NCBI RefSeq assembly: GCF_013697085.1
Contig: NZ_JACEFT010000009.1
Coordinates: 104,450 to 168,449, forward strand
Source: Billgrantia kenyensis
GTDB taxonomy: Bacteria; Pseudomonadota; Gammaproteobacteria; Pseudomonadales; Halomonadaceae
Reading direction: 5' to 3'
DNA length: 64,000 nt
Shown here: positions 24,796 to 33,531 of the stretch, one piece after another
How the letters are laid out: each line of letters starts with the position of its first letter
How positions within the stretch are numbered: the stretch's first letter is position 1
Program-made: the position numbers and the translations under genes
Notes under the pieces: model-generated
The model's input: only the letters and a program-made list of their open reading frames with translations
Database searches by the model: none
Told to the model about the DNA's origin: nothing

Positions 24796-25572
24796 ATGCT
24801 TCAGGATAGTGAACAGTTGCTGCCTACGCGCACGCCTGATGCCGTGGCGGCACGCCTCGAGCGGCTGATCCTCGAGGGCGTGTTCCGGCCAGGGCAGCTG
24901 TTGCCCTCGGAGCGTCGCCTGTGCGATCGCCTTGGCGTGTCGCGAACCTCTCTGCGGGAGGGGCTGCGAGTGCTGCGCAGCAAAGGCATCATCGTGACCC
25001 GTCAAGGCCGGGGCTCGGAGGTGGCGCCGCTGGTGGCGGGCCGCGACGACAGCCCGCTGATGCACCTGTTTCGCGACCATCCGCGCACCCTCTTCGACCT
25101 GCTCGAGGTCCGCTCGTTGCTCGAGGGCGAGTCGGCCAGGCTTGCAGCCGAGCGGGCTACCCCGGCGGATAGGGTGCTGATCCAGCGCTGCTACGAGACC
25201 ATGACGGCGTACATCGAGTCAGGTCAGGAGATCGATGTGGAGCGTCTGGCGCACATGGACCACGCCTTTCATCTGGCAATCTGCCAGGCTTCCCACAACC
25301 CTGTGCTGGTGCATACCTTGCAGTCGCTCACCGACCTGCTGCTGAGCTCGGTGTATGCCTCGGTGAACAACCTTTATCATCGTGAGGCCCCGCGGCAGAT
25401 GATCAACCGCCAACATGCCCGGCTCTACCGGGCGGTGATGGAGGGCAGGGCTCAGGCAGCGAAGCGTGCAGCGCTCGACCACCTCGGCGGAATCGAGGCC
25501 CAACTGCGCGAGATCGAGGCCGAGGAGCAGCGCCTGGAGCGCTCGGCCATGCGGTTGGGCGAATGGAAGTAA
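24796..25572 (+). CDS. glcC: GntR/FadR-family regulator GlcC
   Basis: A 258-residue transcription factor. The N-terminal winged helix has AARLERLILEGVFRPGQLLP and SERRLCDRLGVSRTSLREGL with the recognition helix. The C-terminal FCD domain has metal/ligand histidines in HMDHAFHLAIC and HARLYRAVMEG. Divergence from glcDEF and the TGGT-N3-ACCA operator fit GlcC, which activates the glc operon with glycolate. GGAG six bases before ATG 24796 decides the start; the ATG at 24748 lacks a ribosome site. Confidence 0.88.
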   Translation: MLQDSEQLLPTRTPDAVAARLERLILEGVFRPGQLLPSERRLCDRLGVSRTSLREGLRVLRSKGIIVTRQGRGSEVAPLVAGRDDSPLMHLFRDHPRTLFDLLEVRSLLEGESARLAAERATPADRVLIQRCYETMTAYIESGQEIDVERLAHMDHAFHLAICQASHNPVLVHTLQSLTDLLLSSVYASVNNLYHREAPRQMINRQHARLYRAVMEGRAQAAKRAALDHLGGIEAQLREIEAEEQRLERSAMRLGEWK

Positions 25573-25612
25573 GGGAATACGGGGCGTGTTGCCTGCCTGC
25601 AACAGGGTCGAA

Positions 25613-26296
25613 TCAGGACGCGGCCGCACTGCGCTTTTGCTCGACATCAATGACGTCGGTCAGTGACGCCACCTCGAGCTTGTTGCACAGGTGGTCGCGC
25701 AGGATCTGTCCGAGCCGCTTGCTGTCACGCTGCTTGAGGGCCACGATCATCTCTTCGTGGTCCTCTACTGCGCGGCGCCAGTAATCTTCGCTCATCTCCT
25801 TCGAATAGCGCACGCGCTTCACTCGCTGGCTCAGATTATTGTACATCTCGAGCAGCACGTCGTTGCCCGAGGCGTTGAGCAGGCTTTCGTGAATCTGCTG
25901 GTTGACGCGGAAATACTCCATGGCCTTACGCTCACGATAAAAGCTCAGCATCTCATCATGCAGGGCGCAGATAGCGTCGATTCCCTCATCACTGATGCGC
26001 TGGCAGGCGAGCTCCCCCGAGAGACCCTCCAGGGCTCCCATCAAGTCATAGGTATCCTTGACCATCTTGTAGGTCAGCTGCTTGACCCGAGCCCCCCGAT
26101 TGGGGAGCAACTCCACCAGACCTTCCGAAGCCAGCACCTTCAGCGCTTCGCGTAGCGGGGTGCGGGAGACGCCAAAGGTATCGCAAAGCTCCCGCTCGGG
26201 TATCCGCTCACCTGAGGCGAGCTCGCCTCGTTCGATCATGTTGCGTACCCGGTCGGCCACTTCTCCGTAGAGATTGCGGTGCTGAATCTTGCTCAT
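25613..26296 (-). CDS. GntR family regulator (FCD domain)
   Basis: A 227-residue FadR-subfamily regulator. The winged-helix block is GERIPERELCDTFGVSRTPL followed by REALKVLASEGLVELLPNRG. The FCD domain has RVNQQIHESLLNASG and an HEEMIVALKQRD helix that supply metal ligands. It faces a DUF336 gene and the second TRAP cluster, divergently, so it probably controls them. Its own upstream region (26297-26513) contains GGAAC-type inverted repeats that are candidate sites. Confidence 0.88.
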   Translation of the reverse strand: MSKIQHRNLYGEVADRVRNMIERGELASGERIPERELCDTFGVSRTPLREALKVLASEGLVELLPNRGARVKQLTYKMVKDTYDLMGALEGLSGELACQRISDEGIDAICALHDEMLSFYRERKAMEYFRVNQQIHESLLNASGNDVLLEMYNNLSQRVKRVRYSKEMSEDYWRRAVEDHEEMIVALKQRDSKRLGQILRDHLCNKLEVASLTDVIDVEQKRSAAAS

Positions 26297-26324
26297 CCTC
26301 TTCTCCTCCCTGCGATAGTGGCCC

Positions 26325-26410
26325 GGAACGTTCCTGGCGGTTTTGCCACGTTGCTGTTCGGGCGCTGACTCCCTGACCGTTCCGAATGTATTGGATAGTG
26401 GCGGGAACGG
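26325..26410. promoter_or_regulatory. GGAACG-type inverted repeats in the GntR/DUF336 divergent region
   Basis: A perfect palindrome GGAACGTTCC at 26325-26334 is followed by CCGTTCC at 26377-26383 and its complement GGAACGG at 26404-26410. Three related half-sites within 86 bp between divergent genes suggest operator sites for the neighbouring GntR regulator. The rest of 26297-26513 is AT-rich promoter DNA. Confidence 0.4.
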
Positions 26411-26513
26411 AAAGGGTGTGCAAAGTTATTATGAATGCAAAATTCTATTCGTGGCAACGTGACACTGATTTCCGTTCGACAAGGACGGGTATGAGCACAA
26501 GAGGAGGCGTCCG

Positions 26514-26975
26514 ATGGCAGGCAAGGTATTTCGCAGCAAGGTGCTGCTAGAGAGGCAGGCGGCGCGGGGGATCATAGATGGTGCCCTTGCGTTGGCCGAG
26601 CGCGAAGGCCTGGAGCCCTTGACGGTCACGGTGCTGGATGGTGGTGGCAACCTGGTGGCTGCTGAGCGTGCCGATGGCTGTTCGCCGCTGCGCTTTGCCG
26701 TTGCCAGCGGCAAGGCCTATGCCGCCTTGGGCAACGGTGCGGCGAGCGGGGTGATTGGCGAGCGCAACATCGAACGACCGGCCTTCCTGGCTAGCGTGGC
26801 GGTTGCTTCCGGGGGGCGCTCTATCCCCGTGGCTGGTGGTGTACTGATCCTCGATGCCGACCAGTGCGTCATCGGTGCCGTGGGTGTCAGCGGCGCCTCT
26901 TCGGCCGAGGATCAGCAGGCTGCCATCGCCGGTATCGAGGCGGCCGGCCTCGCCTGGGGGCTCGAGCCGGCGTGA
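26514..26975 (+). CDS. GlcG/HbpS family protein (DUF336), second paralogue
   Basis: A 153-residue DUF336 protein. Visible blocks are LTVTVLDGGGNLVAAERADG, RFAVASGKAYAALGNG and GGVLILDADQCVIGAVGVSG. It is distinct from GlcG at 20169-20570 and belongs to the same family. Family members bind heme or accompany 2-hydroxyacid and diol metabolism. It precedes the TRAP operon by 182 bp. The function is unknown. GAGGAGG lies seven bases before the ATG. Confidence 0.82.
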   Translation: MAGKVFRSKVLLERQAARGIIDGALALAEREGLEPLTVTVLDGGGNLVAAERADGCSPLRFAVASGKAYAALGNGAASGVIGERNIERPAFLASVAVASGGRSIPVAGGVLILDADQCVIGAVGVSGASSAEDQQAAIAGIEAAGLAWGLEPA

Positions 26976-27157
26976 GCCGAGTCGGTGGCACCGCTTCAAG
27001 ACACTTGACACCGCGCAAGAGAGGGGACTAGCTTCATTCAAGACGCATAACGTATAAAGAATTCAATTTGCGTCGCCTCGCCGACACTGTCGCCTTCCAC
27101 TTCGTCGTGTCGGCTGGCCAGCTTCAGCGCCATCACTACAACAAGAGGAAACGCGCC

Positions 27158-28132
27158 ATGCATCTGCTACGTCTCACGGCGGTCGCCGCCGCTGTCGCCC
27201 TCGTCTCGGCCCCGCTCCAGGCCCGCGAGATCACCTTCGGCCACGTCGGTGGCCCCGACTCACTGTTCAGCGATTCCGCCAATTATTTCGCCGAATTGGT
27301 CAACGAGCGACTGCCCGAGCCCTACGAGGTGGTGGTGTTCGGCTCCAGCCAGCTGGGCACCGACTCCGAGCTGCTCCAGCGCATGCGGCTTGGTACCGTC
27401 GACCTGGCGCTGCCCTCCACCATCATGTCCTCGGTAGCGGACGAATTCGGCCTCTTCGAGCTGCCCTACCTGATTCAGGATCGTGAGCACATGAAGCGGG
27501 TCGAGGAGGAGGTCTTCTGGCCGGAGCTGGCGCCGCTGGCCGAGCAGAACGGCTACCGCATTCTTGCAGTGTGGGAGAACGGCTTCCGTCACATCACCAA
27601 CAACCGGCGTGCGATCAACACGCCCGAAGACCTGCGTGGCATCAAGCTGCGAGTGCCACAAGGCGTATGGCGGGTACGGATGTTCGAGGAGTACGGCGCC
27701 GAGCCCTCTCCGATGTCGCTTTCCGAAGTGTTCATGGCCCTGCAGACCGGTGTCATGGATGGCCAGGAGAATCCGCTGGCTCAGATCGCCGGACAACGCT
27801 TCCAGGAAGTACAGAACTACCTCTCCCTCACCGGGCACGTCTATACCCCGGCCTATCTCACCGCTGGACGCCGCTTCAACAACCTCCCGGACGAGATCCA
27901 GGAAATCATCATCGAGGCGGCCAGAGAGACCCAGGCATTTGTCTACGAGCACGCCGCCCAGCTCGACCAGGATCTCATCGACGTGATTCGTCAGGCGAAC
28001 ACCGAGGTGAACGAGGTCGATACCTCGGTCTTCATCGAGGCCTCCGGCCCGATCTACGAAGCCTTCTCCAGTGAAGTGCCCGGTTCCCAGGCGTTGATCG
28101 ACAGGGTATTGGCGCTCGGCAACGACTCCTGA
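27158..28132 (+). CDS. TRAP transporter substrate-binding protein DctP
   Basis: A 324-residue periplasmic binding protein with a signal peptide ending about residue 23 (APLQA). Family motifs: FGSSQLGTDSELLQRMRLGT, ENGFRHITNNRRAINTPEDL with GIKLRVP, and FMALQTGVMDGQENP. GAGGAAA precedes ATG 27158. It begins the long cluster that ends at 38215, so its ligand is presumably the substrate of those enzymes. The related DctP at the window's left edge serves a different operon. Confidence 0.93.
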   Translation: MHLLRLTAVAAAVALVSAPLQAREITFGHVGGPDSLFSDSANYFAELVNERLPEPYEVVVFGSSQLGTDSELLQRMRLGTVDLALPSTIMSSVADEFGLFELPYLIQDREHMKRVEEEVFWPELAPLAEQNGYRILAVWENGFRHITNNRRAINTPEDLRGIKLRVPQGVWRVRMFEEYGAEPSPMSLSEVFMALQTGVMDGQENPLAQIAGQRFQEVQNYLSLTGHVYTPAYLTAGRRFNNLPDEIQEIIIEAARETQAFVYEHAAQLDQDLIDVIRQANTEVNEVDTSVFIEASGPIYEAFSSEVPGSQALIDRVLALGNDS

Positions 28133-28163
28133 TCCGCCCCGCCTATTCGCGTGGCCTGCCCCT

Positions 28164-28188
28164 CCCCGCGCCACTCACCGGCGCGGGG
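28164..28188. other. Intercistronic hairpin between dctP and dctQ
   Basis: A perfect 9-bp stem ccccgcgcc/ggcgcgggg with a 7-base loop, lacking a T-run. Hairpins at this position in binding-protein operons usually stabilise the upstream mRNA so that more DctP than permease is made. That role is inferred. Confidence 0.6.
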
Positions 28189-28220
28189 GACCTGCCCCAA
28201 ACCTGAACGAGTCGATAGCC

Positions 28221-28808
28221 ATGGGTATCGTGAATCAACTTTCCCGCATCATGGAGCGTCTGCTCGAGATCGTCACGGTCGTGCTGATGGTCTCGCTCAC
28301 GCTGGTGGTGCTCTACGCGGTGGTGACCCGCTATGCCTGGCGCACCCCTTCCTGGTATGACGAGGTCGCCGCCATCATGCTGGTCTGGCTAACCTACTAC
28401 GCCGGAGCCCTGGCAGCGCTCAAGCGCGGCCATATCGGTGTCGACGGGGTACTGGCTGCCATGCCGGTGCATATTCGCATGCCGATTGCCTACCTCACCG
28501 AGGCGCTGTTCATCGGCTTCTTCGCCGTGCTGTGCTGGGCCGGGCTGGTGGTAATCGAGGTGATGCAGGGGATGTCGCTGATTACCCTGCGCTGGGTTCC
28601 GCTTACCTTTACCCAGTCGGTCATCCCTATTGGAGCGGCGTTGTTCATCATCGCCCAACTGCTCAGCATGCCTGCTCATCTGGCCAAGGTGCGTTCCGGG
28701 GTCACTCAGGAGGAAGAGGAGATCGCCCACGCCATCGCCGAGGCCGAGCGTGACAACGCCAAGGCCGGTTTTACCGCCGATGAATTGACCAAGAGGACGC
28801 CGTCATGA
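28221..28808 (+). CDS. TRAP transporter small permease subunit DctQ
   Basis: A 195-residue four-helix protein of the DctQ family. It begins MGIVNQLSRIMERLLEIVTV, has the conserved RYAWRTPSWYDEVAAIMLVW block near residues 40-56 and ends with a charged tail. It overlaps dctM by four bases (ATGA). It is the small membrane partner of the TRAP system at 27158-30088. Confidence 0.92.
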   Translation: MGIVNQLSRIMERLLEIVTVVLMVSLTLVVLYAVVTRYAWRTPSWYDEVAAIMLVWLTYYAGALAALKRGHIGVDGVLAAMPVHIRMPIAYLTEALFIGFFAVLCWAGLVVIEVMQGMSLITLRWVPLTFTQSVIPIGAALFIIAQLLSMPAHLAKVRSGVTQEEEEIAHAIAEAERDNAKAGFTADELTKRTPS

Positions 28809-30088
28809 CACTCCCCTTCATGATAGTGGGCCTGCTGGGTTTGATCCTGATGGGCTTGCCTATCGCGGTGGCACTGGCAATCGTCGCCACGGTGGCCATC
28901 GTGGTCTACCAGGGTATGGACATGCTGCCCAACATCGGGCTCACCATGTTCGAGGGGGCAAGCAGCTTCCCCTTGCTGGCCATTCCGATGTTCGTGCTGG
29001 CCGGTGCGATCATGAATACCGGCGGCATCTCCAAGCGCCTGATCGCCTTCGCCTCGGCGCTTTTCGGCTTCATTCGTGGCGGGCTGGCGATGATCAACAT
29101 CGGTGTGTCGCTGTTCTTCGCCGAGATCTCGGGCTCCGCCGTGGCCGACGTGGCCGCCACCGGCTCGGTGCTGATACCGGCCATGAAGAAGCGCGGCTAC
29201 CCCAGCTCCTTCGCCGCGGCGGTGACCTCCTCGTCGGCGTCGCTTGCAATCATCATTCCTCCCTCCATCCCGATGATCCTCTACGGGGTGATGTCGGGCG
29301 CCTCCATCGTCCAGCTCTTCGTCGCCGGTATCGTTCCAGGGCTGCTGGGTGCCGCAGGGCTCATGGCACTGAGCTACTACTATGCCCGTAAGTACAACTG
29401 GCCGGTAGAAGAGGTGTTTCAGTTCAAGCGGGTCAGGCAGACTGCCCGGGAGGCCGGTTGGGCACTGACCCTGCCGATCATCATCCTTGGCTCGATCTTC
29501 GGCGGCTTCGTGACCGCCACCGAAGGGGCCGGCCTGGCGGTAGCGGCGGCAATCTTCATCAGCGCCCTGATCTACCGCGAGTTGGACTTGCGCACCCTCT
29601 ACAAGGCGATCATCGACGGCGGCCAGCAGACCGCGGTGGTGATGCTGCTGGTGGCGGCCTCGGCGCTGATCGGGGTGTTTCTCACCGAGATGCGCATGCC
29701 CCAGCAGCTGGCTCAGGCGGTGCTCAGTCTGACCGACAACAAGTATGTCATCCTGATGATGCTGAACGTCTTCTTCCTGCTGATTGGGCTCTTCCTGCAC
29801 TCGGCGGCGGCAATCATCCTGGTAGTGCCCATCGTCATGCCGCTGGTCGGCGCGGCGGGGATCGATCCGGTCCACTTCGGCCTGGTGGTCTGTCTCAACC
29901 TGGCCATCGGCCAGCAGACACCCCCCGTGGCGAGCGTGCTCATCACGTCCTGCTCGATTGCCAAGGCGGATGTGTGGTCGGTGACTCGCTCGAATATCGG
30001 CTTCATCACCGTCCTGCTCTTCGTTCTGCTGTTGGTGACCTACATTCCCGCCATCCCCATGGCCCTGGTGGAGTTCTTCTACCGCTAG
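28805..30088 (+). CDS. TRAP transporter large permease subunit DctM
   Basis: A 427-residue polytopic permease. Landmarks are FEGASSFPLLAIPMFVLAG near residues 44-62, SSASLAIIIPPSIPMILYG and the C-terminal VCLNLAIGQQTPPVASVLI. It has normal length and topology for DctM. After the stop there is a 120-bp gap with a GC-rich inverted repeat near 30094-30120, then the crotonase gene, so read-through transcription is plausible. Confidence 0.95.
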   Translation: MTLPFMIVGLLGLILMGLPIAVALAIVATVAIVVYQGMDMLPNIGLTMFEGASSFPLLAIPMFVLAGAIMNTGGISKRLIAFASALFGFIRGGLAMINIGVSLFFAEISGSAVADVAATGSVLIPAMKKRGYPSSFAAAVTSSSASLAIIIPPSIPMILYGVMSGASIVQLFVAGIVPGLLGAAGLMALSYYYARKYNWPVEEVFQFKRVRQTAREAGWALTLPIIILGSIFGGFVTATEGAGLAVAAAIFISALIYRELDLRTLYKAIIDGGQQTAVVMLLVAASALIGVFLTEMRMPQQLAQAVLSLTDNKYVILMMLNVFFLLIGLFLHSAAAIILVVPIVMPLVGAAGIDPVHFGLVVCLNLAIGQQTPPVASVLITSCSIAKADVWSVTRSNIGFITVLLFVLLLVTYIPAIPMALVEFFYR

Positions 30089-30208
30089 CGGAGGGGCCGG
30101 CGGAGCCAACCTCTGCCGGCCCTGCCATTGGATAGGATAAGTCATGGTCAAAAAATATGAATTCATTATTCAGGTATCCGAAGCCGACAGGCATGTTGGA
30201 GGGTCGTG

Positions 30209-30994
30209 ATGAGTGTGAACACCCTGCTTTATGAAGTGCGTGACGGTGTGGCCTGGCTCGGCTTCAACCGCCCCGAGAGTCGCAATGCCATGACCTGGGA
30301 GATGTACGACGCCCTCTCGGCGCACTGCGATCACATCCGCGAGGACGACGCGGTCCACGCCGTGGTGCTGCACGGGGTTGGCGGCGAGGCCTTCGTGGCC
30401 GGCACCGACATCGGCCAGTTCGAGAGTTTTCGGACGCCGGGGGACGCCGTCGGCTACGAGCAGCGCATTGATGCGGTGGTCGGCAAGCTGGAAGCGTTGC
30501 CCAAGCCCACCATTGCCCTGCTGGAAGGGGCCTGTGTGGGTGGAGGGGCGGCGCTGGCGCTGGTCTGCGATTTCCGCTACGCCACCCCGAGCCTGAAGTT
30601 CGGCGTGCCGATCGCCCGCACCCTGGGCAACACCCTCTCGATCAGTAACGTCGCCCGGATGATCGACATGCTGGGGGTGGCGCGCACCAAGGAGGCGCTG
30701 ATGCTCGGCACCCTGTTCGATGCCGAGCAGGCGAGTGGGGCGGGACTGCTCAACGGGGTAATCGAGCCCAAGACCATCTATGCGGAAGTGGCCGCCGTGG
30801 CCGAGCAGCTGGGCCGGAGGGCGCCGCTCACCCTGCAGGCCAGCAAGGCACTGGTGGGAAGGGTGCTGGCCCACCGTCGCCTGGCACGGGACGCCAGCGA
30901 CGACTGGGTCACCACCTGCTACATGAGCGACGACTTCAAGGCGGCAGTGAACAAGTTCCTGCACAAGACACCCTTCGAGTGGAGCGGCCGTTGA
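30209..30994 (+). CDS. Crotonase-fold (enoyl-CoA hydratase/isomerase family) protein
   Basis: A 261-residue crotonase superfamily enzyme acting on acyl-CoA thioesters. The oxyanion-hole segments are EAFVAGTDIGQF and GACVGGGAALALVCDFRYA. Classical hydratases have Glu at two positions, in GGGCEL and in the FGQPEI-like block. Here the corresponding residues read GGGAAL and FGVPIAR, so both catalytic glutamates seem to be absent. It may be an isomerase, decarboxylase, hydrolase or other member. GGAGG precedes ATG 30209; a GTG at 30206 is in frame. It is followed by a CoA-transferase gene. Confidence 0.82.
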   Translation: MSVNTLLYEVRDGVAWLGFNRPESRNAMTWEMYDALSAHCDHIREDDAVHAVVLHGVGGEAFVAGTDIGQFESFRTPGDAVGYEQRIDAVVGKLEALPKPTIALLEGACVGGGAALALVCDFRYATPSLKFGVPIARTLGNTLSISNVARMIDMLGVARTKEALMLGTLFDAEQASGAGLLNGVIEPKTIYAEVAAVAEQLGRRAPLTLQASKALVGRVLAHRRLARDASDDWVTTCYMSDDFKAAVNKFLHKTPFEWSGR

Positions 30995-31038
30995 CGCTGT
31001 CGCGGCAGCCACCTGAACCACACAAGTGAGGTGAAGCC

Positions 31039-32226
31039 ATGCTTCCCCTGGAAAAGCTCAAAGTCCTGGATATCTCGCAGATTATGGCCGGTCCCTACTG
31101 CACCATGGTGCTGGGTGACATGGGAGCCGAGGTGATCAAGGTCGAGAAGATCAACGGTGGCGACGATAGCCGCCAGATGGGGCCCTACGTCAACGACGAA
31201 TCGACCTGTTTCGCGCAGATCAATCGCAACAAGAAGAGCATCTCGCTCAACCTCAAGGAGGAGCGGGCCCGGGAGGTCTTCTATCGGCTGGCCCGGGAGG
31301 CGGACGTCATCGTCGAGAACTACCGGCCCGGGGTGACCACCTCGCTCAAGATCGACTATGACACCGTCAAGGCGATCAATCCCGGCATCATCTACTGCTC
31401 GATCTCCGGCTACGGCCAGACCGGCCCCTACAGCCATCGCGGCGGCTTCGACCTGGTGGCCCAAGGCATGTCCGGGCTGATGTCGATGACCGGCGAGCCG
31501 GGGCGGCGCCCCCTCAAGACCGGCATTGCCGTCTACGACATCGGCGGGGGCATCACCGCCGTGTACTCCATCCTGGCCGCCTACATCCACAAGATGAATA
31601 CAGGCGAGGGCCAGCACATCGATATCGCCATCACCGAGTGCGGTCTGCCCTGGTTCACCTGGGAGGCGGCCGCCTACTTCTCCGAGGGCAAGGTGCCCGA
31701 GCCCACCGGCTGGCGCCACCGCGTTTCGGCCCCCTACCAGGCGATCAAGGCCCGCGACGGCTACCTGATGCTGGGCTGTGCCAACCAGCGCACCTGGGAG
31801 CGCTTCTGCGGCGACGTGCTCGAGCGCCCCGCGCTGATGGAGGATTCGCGCTTTCGTACCAACTTCGACCGCGGCCAGCACGTCGAGGCGCTCGAGGCCC
31901 TGCTGGAGTCGATCATGGCCGAGCGCGACGTGGACGACTGGCTCGTGCGCTGCGACCGGGCAGGGGTGCCGGCCGGGCCGATCAACGACTTCGCCCAGGC
32001 CATGGCCGACGAACACTACTTGGCCCGGGAGATGGTGCAAGAGATGGAGCATCCGGTGATGGGGCGCATGAAGACCATCGGTTTCCCCAGCAAGTTCTCT
32101 GCCACGCCTTCGCGGATTCGCGCCCCGGCGCCGCTATTCGGCCAGCATACCGACGAAGTATTGGGCGGCCTTGGGCTCAGTGCCGAGGAGCTCGGCACGC
32201 TGCGCGAGGCCGGCTGCATCAAGTAG
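31039..32226 (+). CDS. CaiB/BaiF (family III) CoA-transferase
   Basis: A 395-residue class III CoA-transferase that moves CoA between carboxylic acids via an aspartyl-CoA intermediate. The start LKVLDISQIMAGPYCTMVLG, the CoA-binding VENYRPGV and the catalytic aspartate Asp167 in TGIAVYDIGGG are all present, as is the GEGQHIDIAITECGL block. It probably activates the imported acid as its CoA ester, using a donor I cannot identify. It lies 44 bp after the crotonase gene and 68 bp before the aminotransferase. Confidence 0.93.
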   Translation: MLPLEKLKVLDISQIMAGPYCTMVLGDMGAEVIKVEKINGGDDSRQMGPYVNDESTCFAQINRNKKSISLNLKEERAREVFYRLAREADVIVENYRPGVTTSLKIDYDTVKAINPGIIYCSISGYGQTGPYSHRGGFDLVAQGMSGLMSMTGEPGRRPLKTGIAVYDIGGGITAVYSILAAYIHKMNTGEGQHIDIAITECGLPWFTWEAAAYFSEGKVPEPTGWRHRVSAPYQAIKARDGYLMLGCANQRTWERFCGDVLERPALMEDSRFRTNFDRGQHVEALEALLESIMAERDVDDWLVRCDRAGVPAGPINDFAQAMADEHYLAREMVQEMEHPVMGRMKTIGFPSKFSATPSRIRAPAPLFGQHTDEVLGGLGLSAEELGTLREAGCIK

Positions 32227-32294
32227 CGCCCGGCCCGAGGCCGGCACGTGATTGGACAAAGATCAAAACAACAACGAACACGAGGAAGAGACCC

Positions 32295-33500
32295 ATGCTG
32301 AAGCTCGATTACCACCCCTCCGGCCGCCATTTCCTGCAGATTCCCGGGCCGTCGCCGGTGCCGGATCGCATCCTGCGTGCCATGAGCCTGCCCACCATCG
32401 ATCACCGCGGGCCGGAGTTCGGTGCGCTGGGCCTCGAGCTGCTTGGCAAGCTCAAGAAGGTGTTCAAGACCGAGGGGCCGGTGGTGATCTATCCCGCCTC
32501 CGGCACCGGTGCCTGGGAGGCGGCGCTCTCCAACACCCTCTCGCCGGGCGACAGGGTGCTGATGTTCGAGACCGGCCACTTCGCCACCCTGTGGCACAAG
32601 ATGGCTCGCCGTCTGCAGCTCGAGCCCGAGTTCATCGGCCTGCCGGGCTATGAGGGCTGGCGCCGGGGTGTCCAGGCCGACATGATCGAAGCGCGGCTGC
32701 GCGAGGATGGCGCCCACGAGATCCAGGCGGTCTGCGTGGTCCATAACGAGACTTCCACCGGGGTCACCAGCGACATCGCTGCGGTGCGCCGCGCCATGGA
32801 TGCCGCCGGCCACCCGGCGCTGCTGCTGGTGGATACCATCTCGGGCCTCGCCAGTGCCGATTATCGTCACGATGAGTGGGGCGTCGACGTTACCATCTCG
32901 GGGTCCCAGAAGGGCCTCATGCTACCGCCGGGTATCAGCTTCAATGCCCTCTCCGAGAAGGCCATCGAGGCGAGCCGTCACAACCGCATGCCCAAGAGCT
33001 TCTGGGCCTGGGACGAGATCCTCGAGGCCAACCGGAACGGCTACTGGCCCTATACCCCCAGCACCAACCTGCTCTACGGCCTCAACGAGGCGCTGGACAT
33101 GCTGCTCGAGGAGGGGCTGGACCACGTCTTTGCCCGCCACCAGCGCTGGGCCGCCGGGGTACGCACCGCGGTCGCGGCCTGGGGCCTTGATGTGCAGTGC
33201 CTGGATCCAGACGTCTACTCACCGGTGCTGACCGGGGTGGTGATGCCCGACGGGATCGATGCCGACGCCGTACGCAAGATCATCTACGAGCGCTTCGACC
33301 TTTCGCTGGGCATGGGGCTCGGCAAGGCCAAGGGCAAGATGTTCCGCATCGGCCACCTGGGCGACTGCAACGACCTCACCCTGATTGCCACCCTTGGCGG
33401 CTGCGAGGCCGGGATGCAGCTTTCCGGGGTGCCGCTGGCCGGCAGCGGAGTAACTGCGGGGTTGGAGTACTTTGCCCAGCATCCGCTCGATGCCCGGTGA
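32295..33500 (+). CDS. Serine-glyoxylate / alanine-glyoxylate type aminotransferase
   Basis: A 401-residue fold-type I PLP enzyme of class V. The PLP lysine is Lys206 in ISGSQKGLMLPPG, the substrate region is HNETSTGVTSD, and the N-terminal FLQIPGPSPVPDRILRAM is the SGAT/AGAT signature. It likely transfers an amino group to glyoxylate from serine, alanine or ureidoglycine. Ureidoglycine-glyoxylate aminotransferases are close relatives, so a purine link is possible. The ATG at 32295 follows AGGAAGAG. A longer frame from 31638 is out of register with the CoA-transferase gene. Confidence 0.9.
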   Translation: MLKLDYHPSGRHFLQIPGPSPVPDRILRAMSLPTIDHRGPEFGALGLELLGKLKKVFKTEGPVVIYPASGTGAWEAALSNTLSPGDRVLMFETGHFATLWHKMARRLQLEPEFIGLPGYEGWRRGVQADMIEARLREDGAHEIQAVCVVHNETSTGVTSDIAAVRRAMDAAGHPALLLVDTISGLASADYRHDEWGVDVTISGSQKGLMLPPGISFNALSEKAIEASRHNRMPKSFWAWDEILEANRNGYWPYTPSTNLLYGLNEALDMLLEEGLDHVFARHQRWAAGVRTAVAAWGLDVQCLDPDVYSPVLTGVVMPDGIDADAVRKIIYERFDLSLGMGLGKAKGKMFRIGHLGDCNDLTLIATLGGCEAGMQLSGVPLAGSGVTAGLEYFAQHPLDAR

Positions 33501-33531
33501 GCTCCCGATAGGCTGCATAGAGGAAAACAAG

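Noticed and set aside
31638..32294. Longer start for the aminotransferase
   Set aside because: It reads through the CoA-transferase gene in a different frame; the family N-terminus begins at 32295.
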